64,000 nt of DNA from Tomocerus qinae. Taxonomy: Eukaryota > Arthropoda > Collembola > Entomobryomorpha > Tomoceridae. The notes beneath the pieces are model-generated. The model had not been told where the DNA came from and made no database searches. It saw only the letters and a list, made by a program, of their open reading frames with translations. The position numbers and the translations under genes are program-made. Shown one piece after another: positions 1 to 16,181 of this stretch; the first letter of the stretch is position 1; every line of letters begins with the position of its first letter. The DNA lies in NCBI GenBank assembly GCA_020055645.1, contig CM034547.1:19197013-19261012 (forward strand), given 5' to 3'.

Positions 1-666
1 AAACAGAATAAAGCGGAGCGGAAATGCTGGGAGCTTCTATCAACATGCGAGTGTCAATTCAATTGGAGTATTTATCTAACCGTCGAATTGCAATCGAATA
101 ATTCAGTCCTGACTAAACCACACATTAAATTTTGTTTGTCAGCCAAAGCCATTTTATCAAATCACTTGAAACGTCAAACTGTGATTTGTCTCATGCTACA
201 TTTCTGAAGCCACGACACACGTAAAACAGCACACAATGACAATACAACGACACAGTGACACAATAAGCACATAATTAATATCAATAAAACTATTAATGTG
301 GGTTATTGTTAAAACAAACACAATTAGTTGTAAATAGTATACTTATGATTTTATAATCTGGTTTAATAAGTTGTCAGTCTGGCCGCTATCGTTTGGTTAG
401 TATTGAACATTCAATTTAACGTGCTTGTAATTGTATTATTTATTTAATGCATAAGCTATGTAGTTTATAAAGATGCAATTTGAAAAGTCCTTGCAGGTTA
501 GGTTAATAGATTATGTAAAGTACATGCACATGTACTCGTTCCAAGTGTTTCTAGTTTAGATTATCATGTCTGTATGATACAGTAATCTGGGTCTTAATGG
601 CAATATTTAATTTACTTATGTTTGTATTGGAGTTACCGATAAAGTTTTATTTTCCTCGACCCACAG

Positions 667-835
667 TTTCCTTGCTTTGTTCTTGGCAACTGAGAGTGAA
701 TATTCAACTGAGCGGGACCCGGACGTTGAGACGGAGATATATACTAGCACCGAAATAAAACACGAGGAGACACACAAAAACTCGGAGCGGAAACTTTTTT
801 GCGTTGTTTATAAATACTGCAGTAGTAAATGCTAA
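667..835 (+). other. Possible terminal coding exon of an unknown plus-strand gene
   Basis: A pyrimidine-rich tract ending in CAG at 664-666 looks like a splice acceptor. It is followed by an open frame (codons from 668, stop TAA at 833-835) of 55 codons rich in Glu, Thr, Lys and Ser, including the stretch TERDPDVETEIYTSTEIKHE. The frame is open back to 611 but has no ATG, so it could only be an internal or last exon. Local GC content is above the surroundings. A TATAAATA string at about 809-816 gives a rival reading as a promoter. I do not recognise the peptide and have no second exon, so this is a weak call. Confidence 0.15.
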
Positions 836-3800
836 GATTTTTATATTTGTACTAGGGTTATTTTTATTTACTTGATGTGAACACGTTGAGTTAGTTGTGA
901 ATAGTGAAATTTTTGGAGGTGTGTTCTCCAGAGGAATGTCTAAGCAAGAGTGCCTGCTGGTTTAAGAATAGTGCTCTATAAATTCGTCTCTTCTTCTCTG
1001 ATCTAATCTTTCAGTTTCCTCTTTGTCCTATGCCCTTACCTAATACATATACTCCTAGATATACTCTTCCATTATGTTATGTGTAGCGTATCTTTGCACT
1101 CTGTATGTAACTTTTGATACTGAGGGAAATCTTATACATACAACTGTGTCGATTCAAGAGAATCTGACTTAACAGCAGTAGTACGTAGTCGAGATATACT
1201 TCAGTATATAGGATGAGCAGTGCTCAAACGCAAATGCTAAACTGCTGCTGCGTATACTATCGTAGTAGGTATCTGGTAGTAAAGTAGAGAGTAAATACGT
1301 ACTACGTTCTCTGTGTTCTATCTAAATGTACCTATACCTTAATAAGGCAACTCTTACTATTTACTAAGCAGTTGGTAAACAATAATTTGTATTTCGACTA
1401 CAGCCTACGAAATGAATGGGAAGATTTGCTTTGATATGCTGAGAGCTAACAAAATATTAACAAAGTACGTTGTAAGTATCAGAGATTATCAAACTAGGTG
1501 TTACTACTACATGTCCTTACTAACTGGAGTGTTCCTTCGAACTGACACTCAATTCCTGCACACCATCACCTATAGCTTATTTGCTAACCAACCTTCTATC
1601 TCTACACCTATAAACATTATATAAGTGATTGCTTTGTGTTTTTACGAACGAATATCTACACACGCCTACTTCGGCACTTGCAATTATAATCCTTATACCG
1701 TCTAGCCAAATCAAATTCCTGTAACATACTACAAAGGAGGAAAACAGCTTACATAAATATTTTTTATAATGTTAAACATTAAGTACCGATTATCTATTAA
1801 TATAAGTCGTGAATTATATGCAGTACAAAAATATTTTTTAATAAGGTACGAAGTTTTTAATAAAATAGACAAATTTGGGTAAATGTGCCCGGCAGGGCAG
1901 ATGCAAGGACGTAGTACAAAAGTTGTCCATATAAAAACAGAACCCCAAAGCTCTGTGTTCATTTTGCAAAAGGAGGAGAATGAAAACCATGGATAACTTG
2001 ACATGACACATACTACATCACAAAATGCTTGCGTAAATATAACACAACGTGTATATTGTAAGTTTAGAGTAACCACAACCACAACACAACATTCTCATGA
2101 ATCCCGATAAATTTGATATACAGTGCCATAAGCTAAATACTGGAAACATTATTAGAAAATGTAGTATGGTCCAGTCAAGTCTGGTTTGCAAATACCTAGT
2201 TATTATTGCATGCAGATTCAACTATATAGAATATACTAACTAAGCTTCATAGACTGTCTGTAAGTTTGATTACTATTTACTACACAATAGCTATAGCTGT
2301 CAAGTTCCATTTGAATTTCGAGTGAATAAGGGCACAGTTCATGTTCGGTGTACAAATACACAGTTATGTGCACTTTTGTATTCATAACTTACATTGTATG
2401 CATATAAACGATATATAAATGCATTGCACGTAGATCCGAGTGTCTATGAGTACATAAACTATAAGCAGTAGGGAAATCCCTCTTGGCGTCTCTTCTCTTT
2501 TCTGCTAAATATTATAGTCAGTGAATATAAGAATCCAACACATTGCTAATAATTCCAATATTTGCATTGTACCATCTAACGATTCGCTAGTTTCGAAGTT
2601 CGCAACTGTTTCTCATTGTTATAGTCATTTAGTCCACTAACGATAAGTAGAATGCAAGCTAAAATGTGTTTATAAGTAAAAGCGTGGCAAAGAGTCTCAT
2701 CTGGAACCAGACAAGTTGGCGTGTAGAATGACACTAGTACAAATGTTTCTCCCATAAAGTATGTCGATTGAACGACGAACCCCAACAGAACAATAAACAC
2801 GCGATACACACAAACTTTTCATGGTGTTACTTATTTAGTAGCTCTCTTCTGTTTTGTTGTATAGCTTTACTCTCTTGGGTTCAACCCGTTTGCTTGTTTT
2901 AATAAGTATGTACTAATATGCTATTTAGTATTTCGTGCAACTCTTGATCAAAGTACGTACACGTATACAAGACAAAATGAAGGTCAGCCTACTTAAAACC
3001 ACATAAACAGTAAATATTTGATTACATAACAAATTACCATGCTACGGTTACTTCTACTCGTAAGACACTACCATCTACGGAAATAACATAGTAAATCGAT
3101 ATGTAATAACCACTGAACCATTTCTATGTCTTGAAAATCTTGAAATTAACCAAAGAAAGCATTTACATATTTATTGTGAACCAGATTATGAACCTAACTC
3201 GCCTGTAGATCAGACATTGACAAAATAACTGAGGAATAATTTAATTCGTTTGATTAATCCCCCTTTTCGAAGTTTGTATTGATATGATGATTATGTTCAT
3301 AAATATGTATTTATGCATAGATTTTGGGAAATCTTACTTATGTGCCACTAGAAAACATAAATATTGAAACAAACTTTTTAATAGTACTAATTAAAGCTTT
3401 AATACGACGTAGATTAACGATTGGAATACGATTAACAAGTAATCGAATTTTATTCCACGTAACCATTTCATAAATTCTGGCAATGAATTGCAATCAGAAA
3501 ACTAAGAAATTGGATATTCGTGCAAAACTAGTTGAAACTAGCCCACTAATTTCATGGTAATAAATTTTAATCACAATCAAAGGTTACCGTATAGACTATT
3601 CATGGAATTAAAAAGTGTGTTTGGTCATCTACTTTGTTGGAGCCATAGATCTGAACAAGTCTCGTCATGACTGAAATAGGAAACGAAAAGTCAACATTCG
3701 GCCTAGGGAATGATATTTTATTTTTGTTCATTTAAAGTGGCATTTCCTTATCCAAAGCTACTATGTTAATTCAATTTATATAGTACAGTGGATTCCTAGA

Positions 3801-6800
3801 TTAATTTCAATGTACATTGAACATTGAAAGTTTGAAATAGCGGGACCACTCAGGTGAACATTTCAAGTGTTGCATTTCGTATCTGTAAAATAACTTGAAC
3901 TTTGTGTACCTGACATAAATAATGATATGTGCACAAATTTGAAATGACAGCCCCGTTGAATATCCAGAATTGAATTATCTGGTCAAGGGAAGTATTTGAC
4001 TATTGATTTTACAGCTTGTTTGACTGCACCATATCTTCAGTTGTCTCTTACAAATGTTATTATTGAGATAAGTGCAATCGCAGTTGTTTTTCTCCTTGAT
4101 GAAACATTTTGTAAATAAAAAATAACAAATTCGAAGTTAGGTAAACGCATGCATTCATAATAATATAAGCAGATACTTAGTAATGGTAATGAATTAAAGT
4201 GATTGTAAGCACCATAAAAAATAGGAACATGGTAATGGTTGAATATCAGATGTATGCATATGATATGATGTGTATACATGCATACTTAGTAGACATTATC
4301 TTGTTCATATATGTTCATCCATACTTCATTGAAGTACTAACATTGCATCTGCTGCGTTCTCAAATCCAGTTCATCTCGATGGTTGCCCAAGATGTTAGAA
4401 TAATGATTTTGTATGTGACTGAGCGAATACTTATCATTATCATTACTAACTCTCATTTATTAATGCATTTACAGATAATATGCTACAAATCCAAATACAT
4501 TTAAGAATGCCAGAATATATTAGCAAATCCCATCACGTTGAACTTCATTGTCAATGTTTAATTAGTTGGTTCACTTCAGTTCAAGTTCTCCTATTGCAAT
4601 TGATTTTGTGAACTGATCACGTACAACGTTGAAGGAGTCGGCAGTAAAAACTCTCAGATATACAGAAAGGTACTCCCAAGACCATGATATTGAAATATCT
4701 GTTACTAAATCAAAGAAAATGTTGCTGCACTTTAATTGACGCACTTATACTTTCTACTTAAAATGAGCATTGCTAAATGGGTCACTTTGTCTTACTGATC
4801 CCAAATATCTTGGTTAAAGTTCAGAGTATAATGTAGTAATGGCGCAGAATCAAAATATTCCAAAAAAAGATTGACAATTTAAATCAATATCTTTTTGTAT
4901 TGGTATTCGACAGCTAAGAGTTTAATCTACATAAGAATTTAGTACCTAAGATGATTTCAAGATAGTATGCAAGAAATAATTTGATCAATTTTCTTAATCA
5001 TGCATACATTACTCTATATGCAATTCTATTTGTTGGTGACATTCCCCTTTGATCGTAAACAATTTCGCAGTGAGATAATTTCAGAGAGAAAAACAGGTAT
5101 TTAAGAAACCCATTACAAAAAACATAAAAACAAAAAACTTGCTCTTTACTGTAGCTTTAAAAATGGAGTTACCTACTTACACATGTAAAATATGTTATAG
5201 CACAATGCAAATTCTCATGCGCCAGATAGAATTAATTGTTAGATTCCCAAATGCAACTATAGCGCTAATGTATATGTCTGCAAGTTTTCTACTAGCACAA
5301 ATTATTCTGTAAACCAAACTGAGCTAGACGGGAATTAGAGCCACTAGAACACTTTACTTGAGCATTAGCACTATTACAATTGCTTCAATGGATTCTAAGA
5401 TGTTACGCAATTATTGTAATGTGGTTTGATACATGAATGTGTAATTTTTAGGGCCAAACAACATAGCTACGAGTTTTTTTTCGAATAATAAATATTACAT
5501 TAAGAATTTAGTTTAAGGTACCTATCTAGTTAGTCAGAATTTAGAATGGTCAATTTTATAGTGCATGATCATTACCAATCTGTTTTTGACGCTCCGGAGT
5601 TGATAGCCATTATACAACATCTCGCAATTTCGTAGTGGCACAGCACGCATATATGATTAATAGTGTACATACAGGTACTTAATGTATGTGAGTTCTAATA
5701 TTCTTTAATTCTAACGAAAAAGGGCGAAAAGCATTACATGTTGATTGTAAAATTCCTCAAACTAAACAATTTGTTACGTCAGATGTAATGAATACATGTA
5801 ATGTAGAATGAGGGTTACCTAATAACGAACTATTTAATAACATAGTAAGACATAATGTCTCGCATCAAGTCGAACTTGACATTTAAAATGTTCTTTGAAT
5901 TACGCAATGCAGTATATATTATTTGAGAACGATGAACTGCTCATCATAGATACATGCATTAGTCTACGCCACTTTCAGCCACTTTCAGTTTAATATAGAC
6001 TAAAGAAACATGGAAATATTTTATCTATTGAATTTCGCAGAATATTTTATTTAATTCTTTATAAAAAAAATGTTGGGCTTTAATCTCACTAATTTTGCTG
6101 GTAAAAATATAAAGTACAGAAGATTCATTTGAGAATATTTATATTTTCTAAGTATCCACAAATCAAAATGATTTTCATTCCTGCTTCTACAAGAGAAGTT
6201 AAGTGAAAGTTATTTTGGTATTGTTTGCCAGCAGCTAAATGAACTAATTCGAAGTAACCACTATACTATGTATAATTGTAATGATGTCCTAATGCATTTG
6301 TGGTAAATAATTGTAAAGAATTTTCCTGTCCAGAAGATTATGAATAGTGCCTTCACAAATGACTTTGTTAAGACGTTATTGTTGTTTCGTGCATTAGGAA
6401 ACCAACAGTAAAACCGTTATTGCTTATTGTAACACTTAATATAGCACATTATACAGTATTATTTGTAACAAAAATAAGAAAGGATGCTGAAGATTTGTTT
6501 CTCTAAATGGACAGTGAAGTATGTTTGGATTAATCACTCCTACTACCTACTCACTCTTGCATTAAAATATAGTGAATGCATAGGTATAGGATGATTTTAT
6601 TGCACTCTATGTCTATCTAATTACGATTTATTGGCGAAATCTCCAAAGTCAATATTTTAGTGATATTCAATACACTGAGTGAGTGAATGAGCACATTGCA
6701 ATTATAGTATGCACAATTACAAGTATTGTTAACATACACTTTTATGTGCAATCTAGTTAAGATTTCCAATCTTGGTAGCTCATGTTCCCAATAATATTAT

Positions 6801-9800
6801 GATTACCAAATTCATGTTAATATTATAAATTGTTTTTTACTGACAAACTGACATTTTATTGTCGAGAAGATTTCTTTTCCGCTGTAATAAAACATGCAAT
6901 AAGGACGATGTGCATAATTATGCATCTGACACAGACCTTAGAATGAGTTATTGCTCGGATTTTTCTTAATATAGCTTCGGAAATAGTTTTTGGAAGATTT
7001 TCATATGCAATTTATCAACGTGTGCTGACATTGAATCCTACATGAAATGTGGAAGTCCCATAGTAGATTTGAGTTCGTTCTCGCCTGCTTAAAATACCAT
7101 TAAACTGTCAGAATATTAAATCTTTCCTCAATCGCGAGTAAAATAGTGTCAAGCTATAAAACGGAGTAATATAAAGTACCTATTATGTTTACAAATGTGA
7201 ATTATAAATATGACTAGATTTAATAATAGTGCAAACGAGGAGGTGGTTCTTAAGCCAATAAATTCTAGCTCAAGTGTAAATTGTAATGTTAGTTTATATC
7301 ACATTCAACTCACAACAAGTCCATTTACGCAAACTTAAACGTACACAGATAACAATAAGCCATAGTGTCTTGTGGGTATCTTAATTAAGTTGTATTGTCT
7401 GTCTTCTAAGGAAAAAGCTGCAGTGCAACTTGCAACAATACACGAATGTTACCACCTCACCCTGTCATGGGTGTACTATTCAGTTGCAAAGCCCAATATG
7501 TACATATTTATCTTGGATAGACATGGCTCTATGAACAATGAGTATTGTAAACAACATTATAGTTGACTTATATGAACATTCAATGTACATACTACAAGAC
7601 ATAATTGCAATATTATTATTGTTCGTCAGCAACACACCTTTATGGTAATGCTTGTTAAACAAATGCATTCTTTAACTTTTACTTTAACCTGGGGCTAAGG
7701 GAGAGTCGTGTAAATTAGTGCAATGAGCTTCTTCTTTGTTCTGCTTTTCATCCAAATACCTTCTTTGCACAAAAATCTTTCAAGTTGTCATTAAAAATTA
7801 ATTTGACATCGTCCCCGGAAGGAAATGAATGAATGAATGACGTTTTCAGGTAACACAAAGCAGAATTTGAAATACTGACAAATTGTAAGCCTATGAAGGA
7901 CAGCCTCGAAGCTTAAAAATAGTAAATTTTTAATTGCTCATAGAATGACAGAGAGTTTGACATATCTGTTTTTATATTACTACGTAAAATATTTTGATAT
8001 TGGAATTTAATGTGCGGCTTGATTTGACCTCTATGTGTTGCACAATAATACAAATAATGATATTGGAATTTACTTTAGTAAATTAAGTCGTCTGTGTGAA
8101 TGCAAGAATGTATCATTTGTACCTATTAGTTTAAGAAATTCAAAACGAGAAAAATGGTTCCCCATACTTAATAACGTAGCATTTACAAGTAAATCAGCTT
8201 GTGTGATTAAGTAGTATGTCTAACCAAAGAATGTTCAGTGTACAGAATAATTCAAAATGAAATGATAGTAAAGATGAGTTAGTGAAAGGAGGATAAATAT
8301 AGAATTAGAGTTTTTTAATATCCAATTGAGCAAGTACACACAATGAGAAGTTTCTGTAGGGACAGAGATGGAGCAATTTAAGTTAAATAAGAAAAGAACA
8401 ATGACAGGAAAGACTCTGCCACGATCATCTGTTTTTCTACTGTTGAGTGTGGACCACGCCACAAGAAAACGTGATCTGCATTGTGCCGCTAACATACTTA
8501 GCATGTTGGCACATCAAATAAAATGTACCACATAGTATACATTGGACAATTACAAGTAGCAATAGGTACTTAATAAAAAACAATCCTTCTTCTTGGTTAA
8601 GATAAAGAAATGGAGATACATGATACTGATTAATAGAAAATGTCCTAATGGAACTGACATACACGACATTGACATTGCATGAGTCTGTTTTAAAAACAAA
8701 CTTATTAGGAAATGCATTTAATGTTTTTAAATTAACTATTGTTAGCAAATTAATTAGTGAACTTAAATAGTTTCACATTGGTACGTATAATTAATTGATA
8801 CACAGTAGTATGCTATTCGTAGTTATTTATGCCAAAACAGAAATAGGCTGACTTCCAAAGACGCATTTTATTATGAGACCAAAGTCTACAGTACAAAAGG
8901 TGAATAATCTGCAATACTGTCCTTAATAGTATGAAGAATTTAAATGAATAAACTTACGTGCCCACATCTGCTCCACATAATCGTCTAATGGAGTCATTCT
9001 TCTGGACCTGCTGACTGAGGATTTGGACTCTTAATCTTGCCTAACACACTTACTTACTTAATTTGCTTGTTTATCAATAACCAGTGCCGCAATCAACTTA
9101 AAATTGAAATGAGAGCAACGCACTTTTGTGTAGGTACTAGGAATGTGTCAAGTGTCAAGTTTCATACTAATCAGGTTACTTTCAATTTAATCTTCCTTGT
9201 GGTAAATGCATAGGCAATATTGAACTATTAATCATACAGAAGGCGAGTGTGTCTATATCCAAAAGAAACAAAAGTGGAGACAGGAAAACTTGTAAGAAAG
9301 AGATCGACTTAGGTATTTTAACTGCTAATTAGTTTAGTTAGTCTTCAGAGAAAATTGTTGCCGATGAAATTAGATCAGATTTTTATCCACAATTATATAC
9401 GCCTAAGTTTCGCTTAAAGTAAAAGCTGTCGAGCAGGATATTTTGCCTATTTGCAATCCCAATCAGACTACTCCAGAAAATGATTTCTTACTAATTCAAT
9501 TCTGTCATGCTTAAGGCTGAAAGCTATAGGTAAAACTGGAATGACCAGATGATAAATCATAACGAACAGATAATGCAAGATGCATGTAACCTTCCCCATC
9601 CAGAATTCCTAATCATGCTTAATGCAAAAAATTGATTTCTATATTATTCTGTCAAAAGACTTCCCTCGTCATACAATGAGGTACTTAAGGAGTATTTTAC
9701 TATTCGCATGGGGCGATATTGAATATTATGCAGATCAATCACCTTGTTAATGGACAATTTCTGATAGCACACATCTAGATAACAGTGAGAAATGTAGCCA

Positions 9801-12800
9801 AACACATGTAAAGTAATGAACAAAATAATTAATTTAGCTGCAATTCTTCTTCCACCATGAAACTACTATCATCGCGTGACATTATACAGGGTATACTAAC
9901 CTTGCATAACAGTTATAGTAGCATTATGACTCACTGATATGTAGTATTGTTAGATAGAACCATAAATATATGGACAATTTTTATATTAGGTTAGACTAGC
10001 AATATTATGTTAGCCAAGCCTGTACAGCAAAACAAAGTAAATTAACTTAATATCCAGTTCTTTACAAAATCAGACTTAAAATTAAGTAGACATCAGTCAC
10101 GCACCCAAAATGATTGACAGTTTGTCATGCATCCCTTATTTCGTCTAAAAATGGTCACAAGAAAGCAGAACCTTGAAATGAAACATTTAAAACTTTTATG
10201 AAACCACCTAGTGCTTTTTTATCATTTTACTCTAATTAATTTGGTACAAGGAATATAATTTTTCCAAAGTACAATGACAACTAAATTCCAATACTAACTT
10301 TATTCCTATTGTCAGTGAATACAAAACATTCATTTTCTAGATTTAATCACTTAAAGTGCAGAAGCGCACATTACCAATGAGTCAGGAACAAGGAACTGAC
10401 TGTTTTTCATTTATGCGATATAAAATACTTGTAAAATTTGAGTGTATAGTAAAGCAATTATTATAGCGTGTAGACCAGTTTCATACAAGTAGTGATCGTA
10501 GTAGACTTGTTAGGAGCATTTTGAATAATAGAGCTAGTAATACTTTAAGTAATAACAGTAATTTGCGTATTGAATAGATGCGTTGAATGTACCTACATGG
10601 GAATACATGTAAATCGAAATCATTTGTTGACGATTATGTTACTCCAATCACATTTTAAGATGGTTATCTAGATTACTAGATTTACTAGTTTCAAACTCAC
10701 GTCTCTACCACGGCACGTTATAGACGCATTTAAATGCATTCAGATCTATATCTAATGTAATTCATTTTTGACAGAATATGAAGATATCTCAAGTGCAGCA
10801 ACATCACGCCAATGCATTAGCTCTTTAATGGCCTCGCACGTCAAAATTCAATGAGACGATCACCACTTTATTTCCAATTTACCTATGTAGATTATTAAGG
10901 GTATATCAGTCATGAATCATAGAAATTAAAATCTTGGTCGATTTCACTCCATGTCCATGTCCATGTCTAGTGAACCGTTTTTGAGACAGATTTAACTATA
11001 TAACGAATATTGATTTGTCATAGGTTGAGGTTTTTGGGGACATTGAACTCAAAATAGTGGCTACAACTTCAACATTGTAGGTATTTTAGTATTAAATAGC
11101 AAAAATAATAAATTGTATATATCCTTACTAAATACTAGTGAATGTACTGCACTACTGCGTTAACTATATTATTTTAATTTTATATGTACATCGTATGTAG
11201 TCTTTCTCAAGTGCACATAACATAGATTTTACAAGAATACCTAAACCTTTATTTACAAAATATATGCATTTATCTGTTTCTTTTTTCTAGTGGCTGCTAC
11301 TAATATTTACAATGTCCCCCAGGTTTATCTTAAATCCAAAATCATGTTGTCCTCCTCTATTTGAGTAATTTGTATAAGTAAAGAAGATAAATAAAATCAA
11401 AATCTCATTTTCGTTACTAAAAAGAGTATGTAGGATTAACACTTGCATTTTTCAGTAAGCCAAGCGGACCTCTACACAAAGAGAGTTGGGGATAATACTT
11501 GTAAGCTTAGCTCAGATGGAGATTACAAGAGGATAGTTGAATGCTAACAAAAAACAAGGTAAAATGACATATATGCTTCTAGTAAGTATGTAAAAGCTAC
11601 AAACGAGAAAATCTTGTGATATGATAGTATTTTTCTTTAGTAGGGTGTTACACTGAGTTCCGTATTTTTTGCAAGGATGCGAAATAATTGAATGAGGCAC
11701 AAGAATTTGTTTCGGTTGGGAAACGTTAGATGCAGAATAGGAAAAGCGATTTAATTTTTTTGTTTACCTGAAAGTGAAGTAAAAATCGGATGCATGCTGA
11801 TTTGAGATTTTCTTGTGTTGAAGCCCAACGAATTAAAAATGCACAGATATTCCGCAAATCTCTCACGTTGTCACTTCCGCTGTGTTTCTTAATCACAGCT
11901 CACCTCAATTTAATTGCTATCGTGACTTTTGTGGTGGCTAAAAGCGAAAAGATTTATTACGTTTTTTAGATTGTCAAAAACAAGATTAATTATTTTGGAG
12001 GAATAGTGAGTCGGGTGTCCTGAATTCTACGCTGGCTTCTTTCCTTCCTTACAATTCTACTTAACTGAAGTGAAGAAGAAAAAGTTTTTCTACAAATGGC
12101 TCATGCCTTGTTAGTTTTATTCTCATCACACCTAATATATTGTAAGTAGCAAGTACTTTACGCCTACTTATTCTCATGCATTTATGTCTCTCCTATATAA
12201 GTAGTTCATATTAGCTCTTAATAAATCTCTCTTGTTACTCTCCATGCTTACAAGGTGGCCGATTAGACTGACACTTACTCTTAGTTGAAGACACATCCGC
12301 ACTGAGGCAAAACCAATGACAATTTCTATTCCTGATTCATTCACAACATACGTTTCATCTATTTTATGACTTTATAAAAATGCGAAGCTATCTGCCTTTA
12401 CAAACAGTAAGATAATTGTGAGAAGTCTTTCAAGACGAGAAACTTTCTTTCCACGACTCAATAGGCAGTCAATAGTTCGTTAACACAGATAGAGTTCAGT
12501 TCTGTATATCTCATCCTATCATAACTACCTTTGATAATTCTATTTGAAATACCACACATAATATTAAAAATGGGGAGAATTACAATAACTTAACCAGATA
12601 AGATACAAATATTACTATCGCTAATGTGGAGAGGGTTAACGAAAATTCTTGATACAAATTACAATGTCCTCTGCTTCATACTTCTATCCAAATTATTACA
12701 AACTATAGAACACTAAGTAAAAAATCATAACCTACAATTTTGTATGTCTAGACTATTATAATTATGAGTCAATTTAAATCATTCGGATAAAAGTTGTAAC

Positions 12801-15800
12801 TTACATAAACTGTTATTAATATAGCAGAAATCCTTTCGTTCACTGACCGACTCAACAGAGTCACCACAAGAAACTTCAACTGATGGACGTCACAACACAA
12901 CAATTAGAATATTACACTGAGAGTCAAGTTCAAGTTGAAAACTAACAACAGAATGCAAAATGCAAGGATTGTTTGGGAAAGGCAGGACAGGAAATGAGTT
13001 TATGTAGGTAAGTTGTATTCCTGGTAGGTATAGTATTTGCATCCAATACTTGATACGTCGTACCTACAGGTATTAATATTAAGTTACCTGTATACACACA
13101 CCTGAGTCTCATCAAGCAAAACAGCCCAGCCTTTATGTACATATTTAATAGTGCATTGGATGCGCATCTAAGTTTCATCTTCCCCAACACTCGAATCATT
13201 ATCCGAATCAGCTAGCGATTTGTTCGACTTGAATTCCTATGTGGAAAAGAGTCAAGCAAAATCTCAGTGCCTACCACTGCACTACTCAAGAAAAGTGGGA
13301 CGAAGTAGTCCACAAAACTGCAGTGCACACTATACGCAGCTCAAGTTGAGCCGAACTGATGTCTTTTCCTGTTGACTTACTGAATGGATGACGCTCGTAG
13401 TTGTGGCGAGTTAACAAGCATTTTTTTCTGTCCCATAATAAGTTATTGCTCCCAGCAGCCGGCTTTTTCCTTTAGATTCTGCATGCAGCAGCTACTTGCT
13501 TATAAAAGGAAAATTTTGTCGTGTACGACGCACCATTACCTTTCAAATACATTGTCCTATAAAGTAGTGCTAGCCAATGTTGATGTGTAGTACCTATCTG
13601 AGTGCTTGTTATATTATCCAAAGATTTATTAATCCTTCTACATGTTCTACACTCACTACTTGTGAATTTAGTACAAATAATACATACATTTATTGTGCCA
13701 CAAGGTATAGTATTATTCGTACCTGTTTGGCATGTAAACATCCTCCTCCTTCATTTGCACTTCATGTATTACAAAGACCAGATTTACGAGCATATGTCTA
13801 AACTACAAGAAATGCAGTTGTATGTATAAGGCGTAGGTAAATGCACTTGCTGTAATTTTCCTCACAAAAACTATGATGAATAGAGATCCATATTACCGAC
13901 TTAAAACGGAGATTGAAAGCGTCATTTCAAGTAGATGCTTCTAATGGTCATGAATTGCACTAATAACAAAATAATAGGAAGGGTGAGTGAGATTGACACT
14001 TTTCTCAAATGGCGAATCACACTTTCCGAGAATGGAGACTCCTCTTCTTAGTTCAGACAAACAAATTGCAATTATAAAAATCTAGGTCTCCCTATTCAAA
14101 ACTAAATATTTCATTCTAAACCCATGGAGGACAATAAATGTCATTTACGCATTGTACAGAACGTTATAACTCCTAATTGCTAGATCACGAACAGTAAAAG
14201 TGGAACTGATTTGACTTTGACTTTGCCATCTCATGTAGTAATTGCTCTTTTTCATCTAATGTGTAGTTGAAGCTCCACAAGTTGTTTAAAAGGAATCGTA
14301 GCTGAATTTCCATTCAGAAACTTGTAAAGAAAAGAATAGAGGAAATTAACGAAGGTAACAACAAACATTCTGACAATTAGAGTTAATTACTCAATGTAAA
14401 TATACGAATTCACAAGCCAATAACCGTAATAATTTTCTCTGTGCTTTCCTTTGTTAACCATAATTGCTTCTTTGTACCTTCGATTTTCTATTTCTCGTTT
14501 AGATTGAAATAATCTATTCAAATTCGCCATTTCATAAGTTTCCATCATATTGAGCTCTCAGGTAGAATAAACATGATGCAAAGGAAATTGAATAACATTA
14601 GTTAGTGCCATGTGTGCTTACTTATTTCATCTGTAAAAAGTAGCATTTGATTTTCACACGGTTTTTGGACACTATTTTCATTGCTTTAGCCTACTTCCAA
14701 GTTCTATCCATGTACAATTAGCATAGGTAAAAATGAAAATGTCCTACTTGCTCGTTATGCATGCTTTTTAAAATTAATCAATGTTGAAACTTGCTGACTT
14801 GTTTGGAATAACATCGCATGGTGAAGAAGGGGTCACAATAAAGCAACCATTAGCTTCTCTTTGTATGGTTTCACCGTAAAATAAAATTGGTTTTGGACTG
14901 AATTTTAACAATAAAATTCATAATAACCTCCCTACAGCTAAAGATTTCTAGATCACAATAAATAGTAGTGTTAAAAAATGACCGATTTGGTGATGGTGAT
15001 ACTTCCTACAAAATACAACCTACTTAATCAACCACTAATAGTACTTAACGTACAATGCACGTACGCAGTCATTGTTGTAATTTGGCTAAAAGGTAATTTA
15101 GGTCTGCGTTTTTACAAACCTACGTCAACCACGTATAGAAAAGTTATATCTGAGCACAAATACAAGTTCTGACAAAATTCAGAGTGAGTGGAAGAACATG
15201 TTACACATAAAGGAAGTACATGGGATATAATCCATTTCCTGACATGGAAGAAATAACTCAATTGAAAGGAAAAATATAGATTTGTGTGCATGATTGAATA
15301 GTATTTTAATACTATGATGCAACAAAATATTGTTATGTTACCCCACGCTGAGCTTACAATACTTGATTGGTAAAATATCTTGCATACACAAAATTCTTCC
15401 TATTAAACCTGATATTTATTTGCTGAGTATATTAAATTTAACAAAGGAAATCAGTGACATGAATGATTGGGATAATTTTGAATGGAATATGCAGAACAGC
15501 CATATGGAGAACATATATTGGCTATTTACTTTTATTTATGGCGTGTCAAGTATATTAAAATGTTGTTAAGTGCCAACCTACGCGCAGTTGTAAATTAGAG
15601 GTATAATGGCAGTGAATAAATGAGACGTATGACCCTGTCTCACGTCCATAAGGTCCAAAAATGTGGGCATGAGAAAGCATATTTATTGATTGCACCTCTG
15701 CAGGGGGAACTTAACTATTTAAGACAAGACTGTCAAGAAAAAAAATTCTTGTAATACATATGTCTTCATTCTTCTATTTTACCCAATTCCTTTCAATTCA

Positions 15801-16181
15801 TTTTCATCTACACCATCGAAGGAAAGGAATGTCACACATAATCACATAATAAATATACAATCTACTCCTACTGAGATTTATATTTGTTCAATCATATAGG
15901 AAACTACTACTTCATCACCAATACCTATCAATATGCAAATCCGTAAGTAGCAGCAAATAATTTACATAGGATATACTTAATAGCAATAAATTGTTAAAAT
16001 GTCGAGATACATATAGCAATATTCAAATAGAAGTAGCTTTTGCAAACTTGTAATGTATACTACTGATATTGATAATTACATGCGAATTCTTAGGTTTAAG
16101 AGTGTAAGTATTATTTGCAAAGAACTAAGTTACATCCCAAGGTGGAGGGATAATAATTTTGTCAAGATCTTTTTACGTCGC

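Noticed and set aside
7822-7840. GAAT tandem run, and short TCCATG repeat near 10952
   Set aside because: Ordinary short microsatellites with no context of interest.
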